DNA of 13,805 nucleotides from Merdiplasma sp964643295 (GTDB lineage Bacteria > Bacillota > Clostridia > Lachnospirales > Lachnospiraceae), in contig CAZXSN010000075.1 of assembly GCA_964643295.1 (NCBI GenBank), forward strand, positions 1 through 13,805, written 5' to 3'. The translations under genes were made by a program, and so were the position numbers. Positions 6,526-13,197 of this stretch are shown in pieces; the stretch's first letter is position 1, and the number at the start of each line of letters is the position of its first letter. The notes under the pieces are model-generated. The model searched no databases, was not told the origin of the DNA, and saw only the letters and a list, made by a program, of their open reading frames with translations.

Positions 6526-7992
6526 TTACTCTTCCTCGCGCAGGTAGGAGATGTACTCCGCGACACTCTCGCCGGCCATTCTGCCGGTATTGACCGCGAA
6601 GCCCATCGTGTTGCCAGGCAGCGTGAAGTTGTAGCTGTCCCCGTAGATCGTGTTGGCATCCGAACCGGCGCTGTAGAGCCCCTCGATCGGATCTCCGTCG
6701 TCGTTGAGCACTTCGCAGTAGCTGTTGATGCGCACTCCGCCGACCGTGCCGTAGGCCGCCAGATAGAACTTGCCCACCAGATATTTGCCCTTCCCGGTAA
6801 TCGGATGCAGGAATCTCTGATCCTTGTGGAAGCGCTCATCCACGCCGTGTTCACAGTACTCATTGTACTCGTCCAGGGTATCCTGCAGCTTCTCTGCGTC
6901 GATGCCCAGCTTTTCGGCCAGTTCCTCGACCGTCTCCGCCTCAAAATATGCCGGATAATGCTGCTCCACTGCTGTCGCCGCCTGTCCCTCGAAGGCCAGG
7001 AAGGCATCCGCCGGATGCACGATATCCATGATGTCCGGACCTCTGCGCTTGTACTCCTTTAAGATCCCCTCGTCCATGATGCAGTAGCCGTAGTTGCCCG
7101 GCTGCAGAGCGAGCGCGTTCCCCGTGAAGGTCGTATTGCCCATGTAGCCCTCATTCATGAAGCGGTCGCCGTTCTGGTTGATCAGCAGGTTAGGCTGACG
7201 AAGCACGGCATCCAGTAAAAACCAGTTCAGGTTATCGGGCAGCTGGTAGATCGCCTCGATGTTCGTCCCAAACTTGGCCGCGCCGACCTCCCACATCATA
7301 CGTAATCCATCGCCGGTGATCCCCGGGATCATGAAGGGGAAGAAGTCCTCGCCCAGGTGAAGACCAAATTCCTGCTGAAGCATTTCCTTGTTGTTGCCAA
7401 AACCGCCGGTCGCCACGATGACGGCCTCGCCTTTTACCTGGATCGTCTCTCCGTTCTTATCCACAGCGGTCACGCCGCAGACCTTGCCGTCCTCCACGAT
7501 CAGGGATTTCCCTGCCGTCTCCAGCATAATCTCGCATCCCAACTCCTTCGCGCGGTTGGTTAGCACCCGCACCATGGCGCTGGCCGCCCTGGGGCCGATC
7601 ACGCCGTTATCCGGCTTTACGATATGCCAGGTAGCCTCCGACTCCTTAAAGTAGCGAAACGCCCCGGCAAACTCCACGCCCATATCCTCCAGCCACTGGA
7701 TGGTATCGGCGCTCTTATTGAAATAGGTCTGCACCAGATCCTCATCCACACGGAAATGCGTATACTTCATGTGCAGATCCAGCGCGTCCTTAACGCTGAT
7801 CTCGTTGAAATTCTCGCGCTGAATCCGGGTGTTGATCCCCAAAGGCCCCATGCCCATGTTGGCGGCTCCGCCGGTCGCGCTGGACTTTTCCACGATGATG
7901 CTCTTTAAGTTGTTCTCTCCGGCCGCGATCGCTGCCGCAAGACCTGCCGGTCCTCCCGCCACGATCACCACATCTGTGGTATAAGTTTTCAT
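6526..7992 (-). CDS. FAD-dependent oxidoreductase, fumarate reductase/ketosteroid dehydrogenase-like flavoprotein, 488 aa
   Basis: This belongs to the FAD_binding_2 family. The N-terminal dinucleotide fold is VVIVAGGPAGLAAA (residues 8-21), then the ribose-binding glutamate (E35) and TGGAANMG (40-47); ATGGFGNNKEM (194-204) and YGTVGGVRI (414-422) are further family marks. The first glycine of the usual GxGxxG is Ala12. It has no haem, FMN-binding or Tat/Sec region, so it is a single-domain cytoplasmic enzyme. After GDRFMNE (275-281), where flavocytochrome fumarate reductases have TTRD with the proton-shuttling Arg, this protein has GYMGN. The His/Arg residues near the C-terminus are replaced by YGDSYNFTLPGNTMG (450-464), which looks closer to ketosteroid dehydrogenase-type enzymes. 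It therefore probably reduces or dehydrogenates a C=C bond in something other than fumarate. AAAGGTG precedes the ATG. It is the last gene of the redox operon, 196 bp after the NuoF-like gene, and may also have its own promoter. Confidence 0.88.
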   Translation of the reverse strand: MKTYTTDVVIVAGGPAGLAAAIAAGENNLKSIIVEKSSATGGAANMGMGPLGINTRIQRENFNEISVKDALDLHMKYTHFRVDEDLVQTYFNKSADTIQWLEDMGVEFAGAFRYFKESEATWHIVKPDNGVIGPRAASAMVRVLTNRAKELGCEIMLETAGKSLIVEDGKVCGVTAVDKNGETIQVKGEAVIVATGGFGNNKEMLQQEFGLHLGEDFFPFMIPGITGDGLRMMWEVGAAKFGTNIEAIYQLPDNLNWFLLDAVLRQPNLLINQNGDRFMNEGYMGNTTFTGNALALQPGNYGYCIMDEGILKEYKRRGPDIMDIVHPADAFLAFEGQAATAVEQHYPAYFEAETVEELAEKLGIDAEKLQDTLDEYNEYCEHGVDERFHKDQRFLHPITGKGKYLVGKFYLAAYGTVGGVRINSYCEVLNDDGDPIEGLYSAGSDANTIYGDSYNFTLPGNTMGFAVNTGRMAGESVAEYISYLREEE

Positions 7993-8079
7993 CTTTTCAC
8001 CTTTCCTTTCTTAACCTGTCCTGCTCTTTCGTTGCTTTTCTTTCCCTCCGTCTGGTCACCGGAAGGGATTTGCGGGTTT

Positions 8080-8115
8080 CCTTAAAACTTAAGGGAAGGC
8101 AGCAGCTTTCGTCAA
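8080..8115 (-). promoter_or_regulatory. Possible internal promoter and operator before the FAD protein gene
   Basis: On the minus strand TTGACG (8110-8115, 5 of 6 to TTGACA) is followed after 17 bp by TTAAGT (8087-8092, 3 of 6). The weak -10 lies inside the inverted repeat CCTTAA-AAC-TTAAGG (8080-8094). This arrangement would suit a repressed or activated secondary promoter for the last gene of the operon. The rest of the 196-bp gap (7993-8188) shows no T-tailed hairpin, so read-through from the upstream genes is also expected. Confidence 0.4.
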
Positions 8116-8188
8116 AAGGCACAAACTCTGCTGTCATTTATTTACTTCCATCCACCCTCCCCGTGAGGGAAGCGGCTGCGCATCCCTT

Positions 8189-9715
8189 TTACTCCTTCTT
8201 GCTGCTGTCCTTGGCCCTGGCGTAGGTGCGTCTGCGTTTGCCGGGCGCTGCGGCGCGAGCCGCGGGCTCTTCGCTTATCTTTTCCGGCGCGGGTGCTTCA
8301 GGGTTCGTATCTTTTCCTTCCGTCTTCTCCGAAATTTCTGCCGCAGCTGCCGGCTTTTGCGCCTCTTCGGCAGGTGTAAATTTTACCTCTACAGCCTGCG
8401 AAGCGCTCTCAGCGTTTTGCTTGCTTTCAGCTGCCCCGGCAGGTTCTGCCGTACCCGGTACGGCCGCTTTAATCGTCTCATCCGAAACAGGGACGCTCTT
8501 TGCCGCGGCACGGCCAAAATTCCTTCTCCTGCGGCCCGTCTCCGAGCGTTCCTTTTCCGGGGCTGCCTCCTCCTGGACTTTCATCCCCTTGACGCGGGTG
8601 AGTCTGGTGGGAAGATTCGGCACCCGTCCGGAAGTCTTTACGACGGCCTTATTCGGGCAGGCTTTCAGGCACTCCCCGCAGCGGCTGCAGCCAAAGCTGT
8701 CGATCATGGATACATACCCGGTCTTTCCCTCGATGCAGTCTTTCGGGCAGACCTTTCGGCACTCGCCGCAGCCCACGCACCTTGCCGGATCCACGTAATA
8801 CTGAATCAGGGCCAGGCAGACACCTGAGGCGCACTCTTTTCGCTTCGCGTGGGCCTCAAACTCCTGGGCAAAGTTTTGGGTGACGGAAATATACGGCAGT
8901 CCCGCGTGATCTCCCAGGGAACAGCTGCAGGAGGTCATCATCGCTTCCGCGATCTCCTTCGCGGTCGCGATATCCTGCGCCTTGCTTCTTCCCTGCGTGA
9001 TCTCCGAGACGGTGCGGCCAAGCTGATATAAACCCTCCCGGCAGAACACGCACCGCCCGCAGCTTCTCTTACGCAGTGCTTCCAGTTCCTTATTTAACAG
9101 GTCAACCGTGCACTCTCCCTCTTTGATTGTATGCAGCACTCCGCTTTTGCTCTTTAGATCCGCCACGGTCATCTCCTCCAGCATATTCGGGGAGAGAAAC
9201 GCGTGGTCCGAAAGGACTCCTTTTATTCCTGTTGGAATCAGGGAAGCGATTTTTGTATCGGAAGGGACTTCCTCCGGTACGCCCTCGTCCACCGCAAGCA
9301 GAACCCCGGAGCGTCTTCCCATCAGTTTTTCCGCCATCGCCGCCAGCTCATCAAAGCAGAATAGGGCATCCTCCTCATGATCCTGTATCTGGACAAAATC
9401 ATCCCGCACGATGGTAAGCGAAAGGCCCAGCATGTTCGCGTTGGCGGCAAGCTCCTGTTCATTTACCTCGCAGTTTACAATTAACTGCGCCTTAGAGGCT
9501 CCGGTAAGGGTGGAAACAATCTTCAGGCCGGTTAAAACTCCCGCCGGATTGGTATGCAGCAGGAGATTCTTCATGCCGTCCGTATCGGTATTGTATAGGG
9601 CACCGATCACGTTTCCCTTTACCGGTGAGAAGGTACCGAAAATTTCCTCCAGTTCCTGTTTCCCCATGCTCTGCACTTTCACGAGTGCCTCCGCCTGGTT
9701 GTTTAAGATACTCAT
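8189..9715 (-). CDS. NuoF-like iron-sulfur protein fused to a two-cluster ferredoxin and a low-complexity tail, 508 aa
   Basis: Residues ~36-70 (GALYNTDTDGMKNLLL and following) resemble the NuoF stretch around NADEGEPGTFKDR. Residues 218-266 hold the NuoF iron-sulfur motif SCGRCVFCREG (C219, C222, C225) and SCSCSLG (C265). Two ferredoxin motifs follow: C313/C316/C319/C323 and C343/C346/C349/C353. The glycine-rich FMN and NADH loops of NuoF/HydB (GRGGAGFPTG and GAGAYICGEETAL types) are not present; the protein seems to start after the first loop. It probably conducts electrons through three 4Fe-4S clusters and may not bind NADH. The last ~115 residues are Ala/Glu/Pro/Lys-rich and carry two similar Arg-rich motifs. 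The ATG follows AAGGAGG at 8 nt and overlaps the previous stop by 4 bp (ATGA), so translation is coupled to the NuoG/GltD-like protein, its probable partner. It is not a subunit of a normal complex I, since no nuo membrane genes are near. Confidence 0.85.
   Translation of the reverse strand: MSILNNQAEALVKVQSMGKQELEEIFGTFSPVKGNVIGALYNTDTDGMKNLLLHTNPAGVLTGLKIVSTLTGASKAQLIVNCEVNEQELAANANMLGLSLTIVRDDFVQIQDHEEDALFCFDELAAMAEKLMGRRSGVLLAVDEGVPEEVPSDTKIASLIPTGIKGVLSDHAFLSPNMLEEMTVADLKSKSGVLHTIKEGECTVDLLNKELEALRKRSCGRCVFCREGLYQLGRTVSEITQGRSKAQDIATAKEIAEAMMTSCSCSLGDHAGLPYISVTQNFAQEFEAHAKRKECASGVCLALIQYYVDPARCVGCGECRKVCPKDCIEGKTGYVSMIDSFGCSRCGECLKACPNKAVVKTSGRVPNLPTRLTRVKGMKVQEEAAPEKERSETGRRRRNFGRAAAKSVPVSDETIKAAVPGTAEPAGAAESKQNAESASQAVEVKFTPAEEAQKPAAAAEISEKTEGKDTNPEAPAPEKISEEPAARAAAPGKRRRTYARAKDSSKKE
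8213..8536 (-). repeat. Paired Arg-rich motifs in the C-terminal tail of the NuoF-like protein
   Basis: The tail holds GRRRRNFGRA (residues 394-403, bases 8507-8536) and GKRRRTYARA (residues 492-501, bases 8213-8242). They are separated by an acidic Ala/Pro-rich linker of about 88 residues. Six of ten positions are identical, and the Lys/Arg, Asn/Thr and Phe/Tyr changes are conservative. They look like a duplicated short binding motif rather than random low complexity, and might bind RNA, an acidic partner or the membrane surface. Confidence 0.6.
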
Positions 9716-11832
9716 ACGGAAGCCTCCTTTCTCTCATGGGTATAATCGCTCCAGAGTCTGTGTCCGGTAATGCCAAAACGCAGGTCGCACTGCAGACAGC
9801 GGGCCGCTTCCCCGCAGATCGCCTCATCGCAGATCCCGGCGCTGATCGGTCTCATATCGTGGCTGCGCTCATTGACCGGAAGGAAGGATTCCTCCGCGCG
9901 TGGGAGACTGTCAAATCCCGGCACCCTGCCGATGTAGGGATCCGGCTTTTCATAAGCGGTTAAGACCTCCGAGATATCGCCGTCTCCTCCCAGATAACGG
10001 TCGATTTCTTCCGCCGCTTCCCTTCCGGAGGCCACGGCTTTCACCACCGTCTGGGTTCCGTAGATACAGTCTCCGCAGGCAAAAATGCCTTCCACGCTGG
10101 TCTGTAAAGTTCCCTCCTTCGTGGCGATGGAGTTGGCTCTCCCGCGCTCGATCCCGGAATCCTCGGAAAGAAGGGTGCGCTGACCGGTCGCGAAGATCAC
10201 GGTATCCCCTTCGATGAAGTGCTGCGATCCCTCTTCCTTTTCAATGATGGCCCGGCGGTTTTCGTCAAAGGTAAAGCTCTTGATCTTACTGAATACCACG
10301 CCTTCCACACTGGTTGTTCCGCAGATCTTTTCAAAGGTGCGCCCGGGATAGATCTTTACGCCTTCCTCCGTCGCCTGGGCGATCTCCTCCTCGTCTGCGA
10401 GCATCCTGTCCCGTGCTTCCAGACAGGCCAGGTGCACTTCCCTGGCCCCCAAACGCACAGCGGTGCGGGCACAGTCAAAGGCCACGTTGCCGCCGCCTAA
10501 GACGATCACACGCTCTCCCATGCCGGTGGGCTTTCCCATCGAAGCGTCCCGTAAAAAGTCAGAATTCAACAGCACATGGTCCAGCTGATTCCCTTCCATC
10601 GGAAGGCGCACTCCCTGATGCGTACCGATCGCCAGAAGCACCGCGTCGTAGCTGTCTTTCAGTTCTGCCGGCTTTTCCACCCGGCAGTTCGTCTCCACCT
10701 TCACACCGGCATCACAAAGATACCCGGCCTCCCTCTCCACAACTTCCCTGGGCAGCCGGTAGGAGGGGATCCCATAGTGCATCTGTCCGCCAAGGGCCGG
10801 ATAGGCTTCCTTTAAGGTCACCTCATGCCCCTGTTTGGCGAGATAGAAGGCCGCCGTCATCCCGGCGGGACCTCCGCCCACCACGCAGACGGTCTTTCCC
10901 GTGGGCGGCAGATGCTTGCTGTTTTTCTGCCACAGACTGTTGTCCGCGTGTTCCGCCGCATAGCGCTTGATGTTGCGAATCGAGATGGGCTCGTTTACCT
11001 CTCCGCGGCGGCAGTTCGCCTCGCAGACATGGGTGCAGACACGCCCCAGACACTCCGGGAACGGCAGCCGTTCATGCACCACCGCCGTCGCCTCCGCGAA
11101 TCTTCCTTCCTTCACCAGACGCACATACCTGGGCACATCCGTATGAACCGGGCAGTTCGCCTGACAGGGGATCAGCGTATCCTTCTTCTCCACCGGCGTA
11201 TAGTTCTTCACATCGCGGATCGTGCCCGTCGGACAGACTTCCGCGCAGGCGCCGCAGAACCGGCAGTCCGCGTCTTTTAACAGGCGATCCTGCAGGGTGC
11301 CGACATAGCTTTCCATATCCGCCTTATTGTACTGCAGCACTCCGACTCCGCGCAGGTTATTGCAGGCCCTTACACAGCGCCCGCAAAGCACACAGCGGTT
11401 CCTGTCATGCACCAGAAGCGGATTTCTCTCATCCAGCTTGAATCCCTTGATCCTTGTGTGCATCCGCGCGGCGGATACGCCCAGATACTGGATTAAGGTC
11501 TGCATCTCACAGCGCCCGTACTTGGGGCAGGTGGAGCAGTCCTCCGGGTGGGCCGCCAGGATCAGTTCCATGGAAAGTCTGCGAAGATGCTGGATCTCTT
11601 CATTCGAGGTCGTAATCTTCATCCCTTCCCGGGCTTTCAGCTTGCAGGAGGGGAAAACGCCCTCCTCGCCCTCCACCGAAACGATGCACAGTCGGCAGGA
11701 ACCGATATCCGGCAGATCCGGATGATGGCACAGATGCGGGATATAGATGCCGTTTGTAAGAGCTGCCTCCAGCACACTGGAGCCCTCCTCTACGCTAAGC
11801 ACCTTCTCATCAATCGTGATTGTCACTTTCAT
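9712..11832 (-). CDS. NuoG-type iron-sulfur module fused to a GltD/NfnB-like NAD(P)H:FAD oxidoreductase, 706 aa
   Basis: This is a cytoplasmic electron-transfer flavoprotein. Residues 1-65 are a 2Fe-2S ferredoxin domain (C35, C46, C49, C63). H95/C99/C102/C108 form the His-ligated NuoG/hydrogenase cluster. C147/C150/C153/C157 and C190/C193/C196/C200 form two 4Fe-4S clusters. Residues ~220-280 carry the GltD/DPYD-type Cys set (C223, C227, C261, C266, C270, C274). FAD binds at VVGGGPAG (317-324) and NAD(P)H at VLGGGNVAFD (444-453). FACGDC (585-589) is the usual second FAD contact, and the C-terminus ends with an EAARCLQCD motif. The frame opens 5 codons earlier (11847), but I chose the ATG at 11832 because GGAGG sits just before it and the protein then begins MKVTITIDEK. 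Similar fusions occur in electron-bifurcating hydrogenases and transhydrogenases (HydABC, Nfn, Sporomusa Stn). It lies 35 bp after the flavoprotein gene and overlaps the next gene by 4 bp. Confidence 0.93.
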   Translation of the reverse strand: MKVTITIDEKVLSVEEGSSVLEAALTNGIYIPHLCHHPDLPDIGSCRLCIVSVEGEEGVFPSCKLKAREGMKITTSNEEIQHLRRLSMELILAAHPEDCSTCPKYGRCEMQTLIQYLGVSAARMHTRIKGFKLDERNPLLVHDRNRCVLCGRCVRACNNLRGVGVLQYNKADMESYVGTLQDRLLKDADCRFCGACAEVCPTGTIRDVKNYTPVEKKDTLIPCQANCPVHTDVPRYVRLVKEGRFAEATAVVHERLPFPECLGRVCTHVCEANCRRGEVNEPISIRNIKRYAAEHADNSLWQKNSKHLPPTGKTVCVVGGGPAGMTAAFYLAKQGHEVTLKEAYPALGGQMHYGIPSYRLPREVVEREAGYLCDAGVKVETNCRVEKPAELKDSYDAVLLAIGTHQGVRLPMEGNQLDHVLLNSDFLRDASMGKPTGMGERVIVLGGGNVAFDCARTAVRLGAREVHLACLEARDRMLADEEEIAQATEEGVKIYPGRTFEKICGTTSVEGVVFSKIKSFTFDENRRAIIEKEEGSQHFIEGDTVIFATGQRTLLSEDSGIERGRANSIATKEGTLQTSVEGIFACGDCIYGTQTVVKAVASGREAAEEIDRYLGGDGDISEVLTAYEKPDPYIGRVPGFDSLPRAEESFLPVNERSHDMRPISAGICDEAICGEAARCLQCDLRFGITGHRLWSDYTHERKEASV

Positions 11833-11867
11833 TTCTTTCCTCCGCATTGGCTTTATGGGCCTTCTTG

Positions 11868-12815
11868 TCAGTCAATCCCCGGAAAGGTCTTTTGCGTATA
11901 CCTTGCCCTGCGCTCGTTCACCAGCTTCAGATTTTCCGGATTCCCAAAAAAGCCGCCCTGGGTTTTCCCGATCTCTTCCAGATGTTTCGCGCGTCCTTCC
12001 ACAGTCGTGCGGTCTTTCAGCAGACCGTCCTTCTGGATGACAAACTTCCATCTGCCCTTGCCGTCCGGCTCCAGGTTGCCGCCGGCGCCGCAGACCGCGC
12101 ACTCCACCGGATAGTAAAGGCCGTCCCACTGAACCTCCCCTAATACCAGGGCGTTGGAATGGCAGTTCGGGCACCACCCCATATCCTCCTCGCCCAGCCA
12201 CTTGCGCTCTTCGGGCGGGGTTGCCACCGCTTCCATGATATGCTCGCCCATCTTCTTCGCCCGCGCCATCAGCTCATCGTCCAGCAGGCACTGCGCGTTG
12301 CCCGGCACCCTGGTGGCCAGCAGCATATCCACCACTTTCATATCCGTCGTAAACATGGTGGCCTGCAGTCCCTCTAAAGCCATCGACTGCCAGGATCTCG
12401 TGGAGCCGCCGACGGAGATCAGTCCGGCCACCCGGTCCTTGTGCTCTATCGCCCCGATCGTCTCTAAGAAGGCCGTCTCGTAGCTTAAGCTTCTCTGCGC
12501 GAATCTTAAATAGCTCGCGCAGGGCATCAGATCATAGGTGGGAACCGAAAAGATCACGGCATCCTGCGCCAGCATCACGTCCATGATCTTCTTTTTGTCG
12601 TCCTTCTCATCCAGCACACAGCCCGTATACTTTCCCTCGGACATGGACCTGGTGCAGGAAGTGCAGCCGGTGCAGTCCAAAATTTTGTAATCCCGAAGAT
12701 TGATCATTGTCACCTGCGCACCGCCATCCTCACAGGCCATCAGCGCTTCCTTAAGCAGATATTCGCTGTTGCTGTTTTTCCGTCCGGCGGTAATGCCCAT
12801 CACTTTGTAACTCAT
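11868..12815 (-). CDS. Iron-sulfur flavoprotein / NADPH-dependent FMN reductase family, with C-terminal CxxC pairs, 315 aa
   Basis: The N-terminal ~190 residues are a flavodoxin-like FMN reductase domain. It opens with MGITAGRKNSNSEYLL (residues 6-21), the phosphate-binding loop of this family, and continues with VIFSVPTYDLMP (87-98). CTGCTSC (C48, C51, C54) with C66 is the compact cysteine motif of Isf-type iron-sulfur flavoproteins and probably holds a 4Fe-4S cluster. The C-terminal region has two more pairs, WCPNC (C215, C218) and CAVC (C239, C242), resembling a zinc ribbon or rubredoxin-like knuckle, which is not usual for the family. It probably moves electrons between ferredoxin or NAD(P)H and FMN. 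The ATG follows AAAGGAG by 7 nt. It is the first gene of the redox operon and faces the TetR gene. The physiological acceptor is not known. Confidence 0.87.
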   Translation of the reverse strand: MSYKVMGITAGRKNSNSEYLLKEALMACEDGGAQVTMINLRDYKILDCTGCTSCTRSMSEGKYTGCVLDEKDDKKKIMDVMLAQDAVIFSVPTYDLMPCASYLRFAQRSLSYETAFLETIGAIEHKDRVAGLISVGGSTRSWQSMALEGLQATMFTTDMKVVDMLLATRVPGNAQCLLDDELMARAKKMGEHIMEAVATPPEERKWLGEEDMGWCPNCHSNALVLGEVQWDGLYYPVECAVCGAGGNLEPDGKGRWKFVIQKDGLLKDRTTVEGRAKHLEEIGKTQGGFFGNPENLKLVNERRARYTQKTFPGID

Positions 12816-12927
12816 GAGTCTGCTCCTTTCTTTTTCTTTGCTTTTTCCTTGCTGTTTCTTATGTATGATAACTGCTTCCTTCTCTTCCTTGCTTTATTCC
12901 TTTCCTTTCTCCTTATGTCTCCTTCGC
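12816..12927 (-). promoter_or_regulatory. Polypurine leader upstream of the redox operon
   Basis: Read on the minus strand, about 110 bases before the first redox gene are almost all A and G, broken by an A/T patch near 12861-12872. The last part holds the ribosome site AAAGGAG. I saw no good -35/-10 pair for the operon in this stretch or just upstream, so its promoter is unplaced. The tract may keep the leader unfolded or bind a purine-specific RNA factor. No riboswitch fold was recognised. Confidence 0.4.
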
Positions 12928-12930
12928 CGT

Positions 12931-13041
12931 ATCCGGATGTTTCCCCGCTGCCGATCCCGTTTTTTCCTCTTTTTCGGCAAATTTAAACGGATTCCCTCTT
13001 TCAAAACGGATCCGGAACGGGTATAATGGCAATAGATCCGG
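12931..13041. promoter_or_regulatory. Three ATCCGG-containing sites in the TetR/redox divergent region
   Basis: ATCCGGAT (12931-12938), CGGATCCG running into GATCCGG (13007-13015) and GATCCGG (13035-13041) share an ATCCGG core. Two are short palindromes and two flank the -10 box of the TetR promoter. Sites of this kind could be operators for the TetR protein, though TetR operators are normally longer. Chance recurrence is possible in G+C-rich DNA. Confidence 0.3.
13000..13027 (+). promoter_or_regulatory. Promoter of the TetR-family gene
   Basis: A perfect TATAAT (13022-13027) has TTCAAA (13000-13005, 4 of 6 to TTGACA) 16 bp upstream. Transcription would start near 13034, giving an unusually long leader of about 165 nt before the TetR ATG, with a short open frame inside it. 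Confidence 0.62.
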
Positions 13042-13080
13042 CTGCTGCTTTTCTCCCACAGACCAGAAGAAAAGACTCCT

Positions 13081-13182
13081 ATGAGTTACTATTTTAACAA
13101 GCCTTCCCGAAAAGCGCTACCGATAGATTCTCCGTTTTTATCGCTTATGCAACAGTTTCCCCAGGAGTGTTGTTTACTTTAG
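13081..13182 (+). CDS. Possible small leader ORF, 33 aa
   Basis: An ATG at 13081 opens a 33-codon frame (MSYYFNKPSRKALPIDSPFL at the start, ending in ECCLL) that stops at 13182, 15 nt before the TetR ATG. The upstream ribosome site is poor (AAGAAAAG, not AGGAGG). It lies fully within the predicted TetR leader, so it could be a leader peptide coupled to TetR translation. No known family is recognised and chance is a real alternative. Confidence 0.25.
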   Translation: MSYYFNKPSRKALPIDSPFLSLMQQFPQECCLL

Positions 13183-13197
13183 AAAGATTTAAGAATC

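Noticed and set aside
6174..7007. 277-codon open frame on the minus strand
   Set aside because: It runs across the FAD gene in another frame, through the terminator and into the antisense of the URO-D gene. The product is Arg/Ser-rich without any domain, so it is a high-G+C shadow.
8157..8170. Terminator after the NuoF-like gene
   Set aside because: The GC-rich 5-bp hairpin is followed on the minus strand by GATGGAAG rather than a T-run, so read-through is more likely.
8226..8798. 190-codon open frame on the plus strand
   Set aside because: Antisense to the low-complexity tail and ferredoxin region of the NuoF-like gene; its Ala/Ser-rich composition is explained by that tail.
10314..10970. 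218-codon open frame on the plus strand
   Set aside because: Antisense to the 706-aa oxidoreductase, extremely Pro/Arg/Ser-rich and lacking a recognisable domain.
8189..11832. Part of respiratory complex I (nuoF/nuoG)
   Set aside because: No membrane or other nuo subunits are near, the NuoF NADH/FMN loops are not seen, and the NuoG-like part is fused to a GltD-type oxidoreductase.
8189..12815. Electron-bifurcating [FeFe] hydrogenase operon
   Set aside because: No H-cluster motifs (TSCCPGW or similar) occur in any of the proteins.
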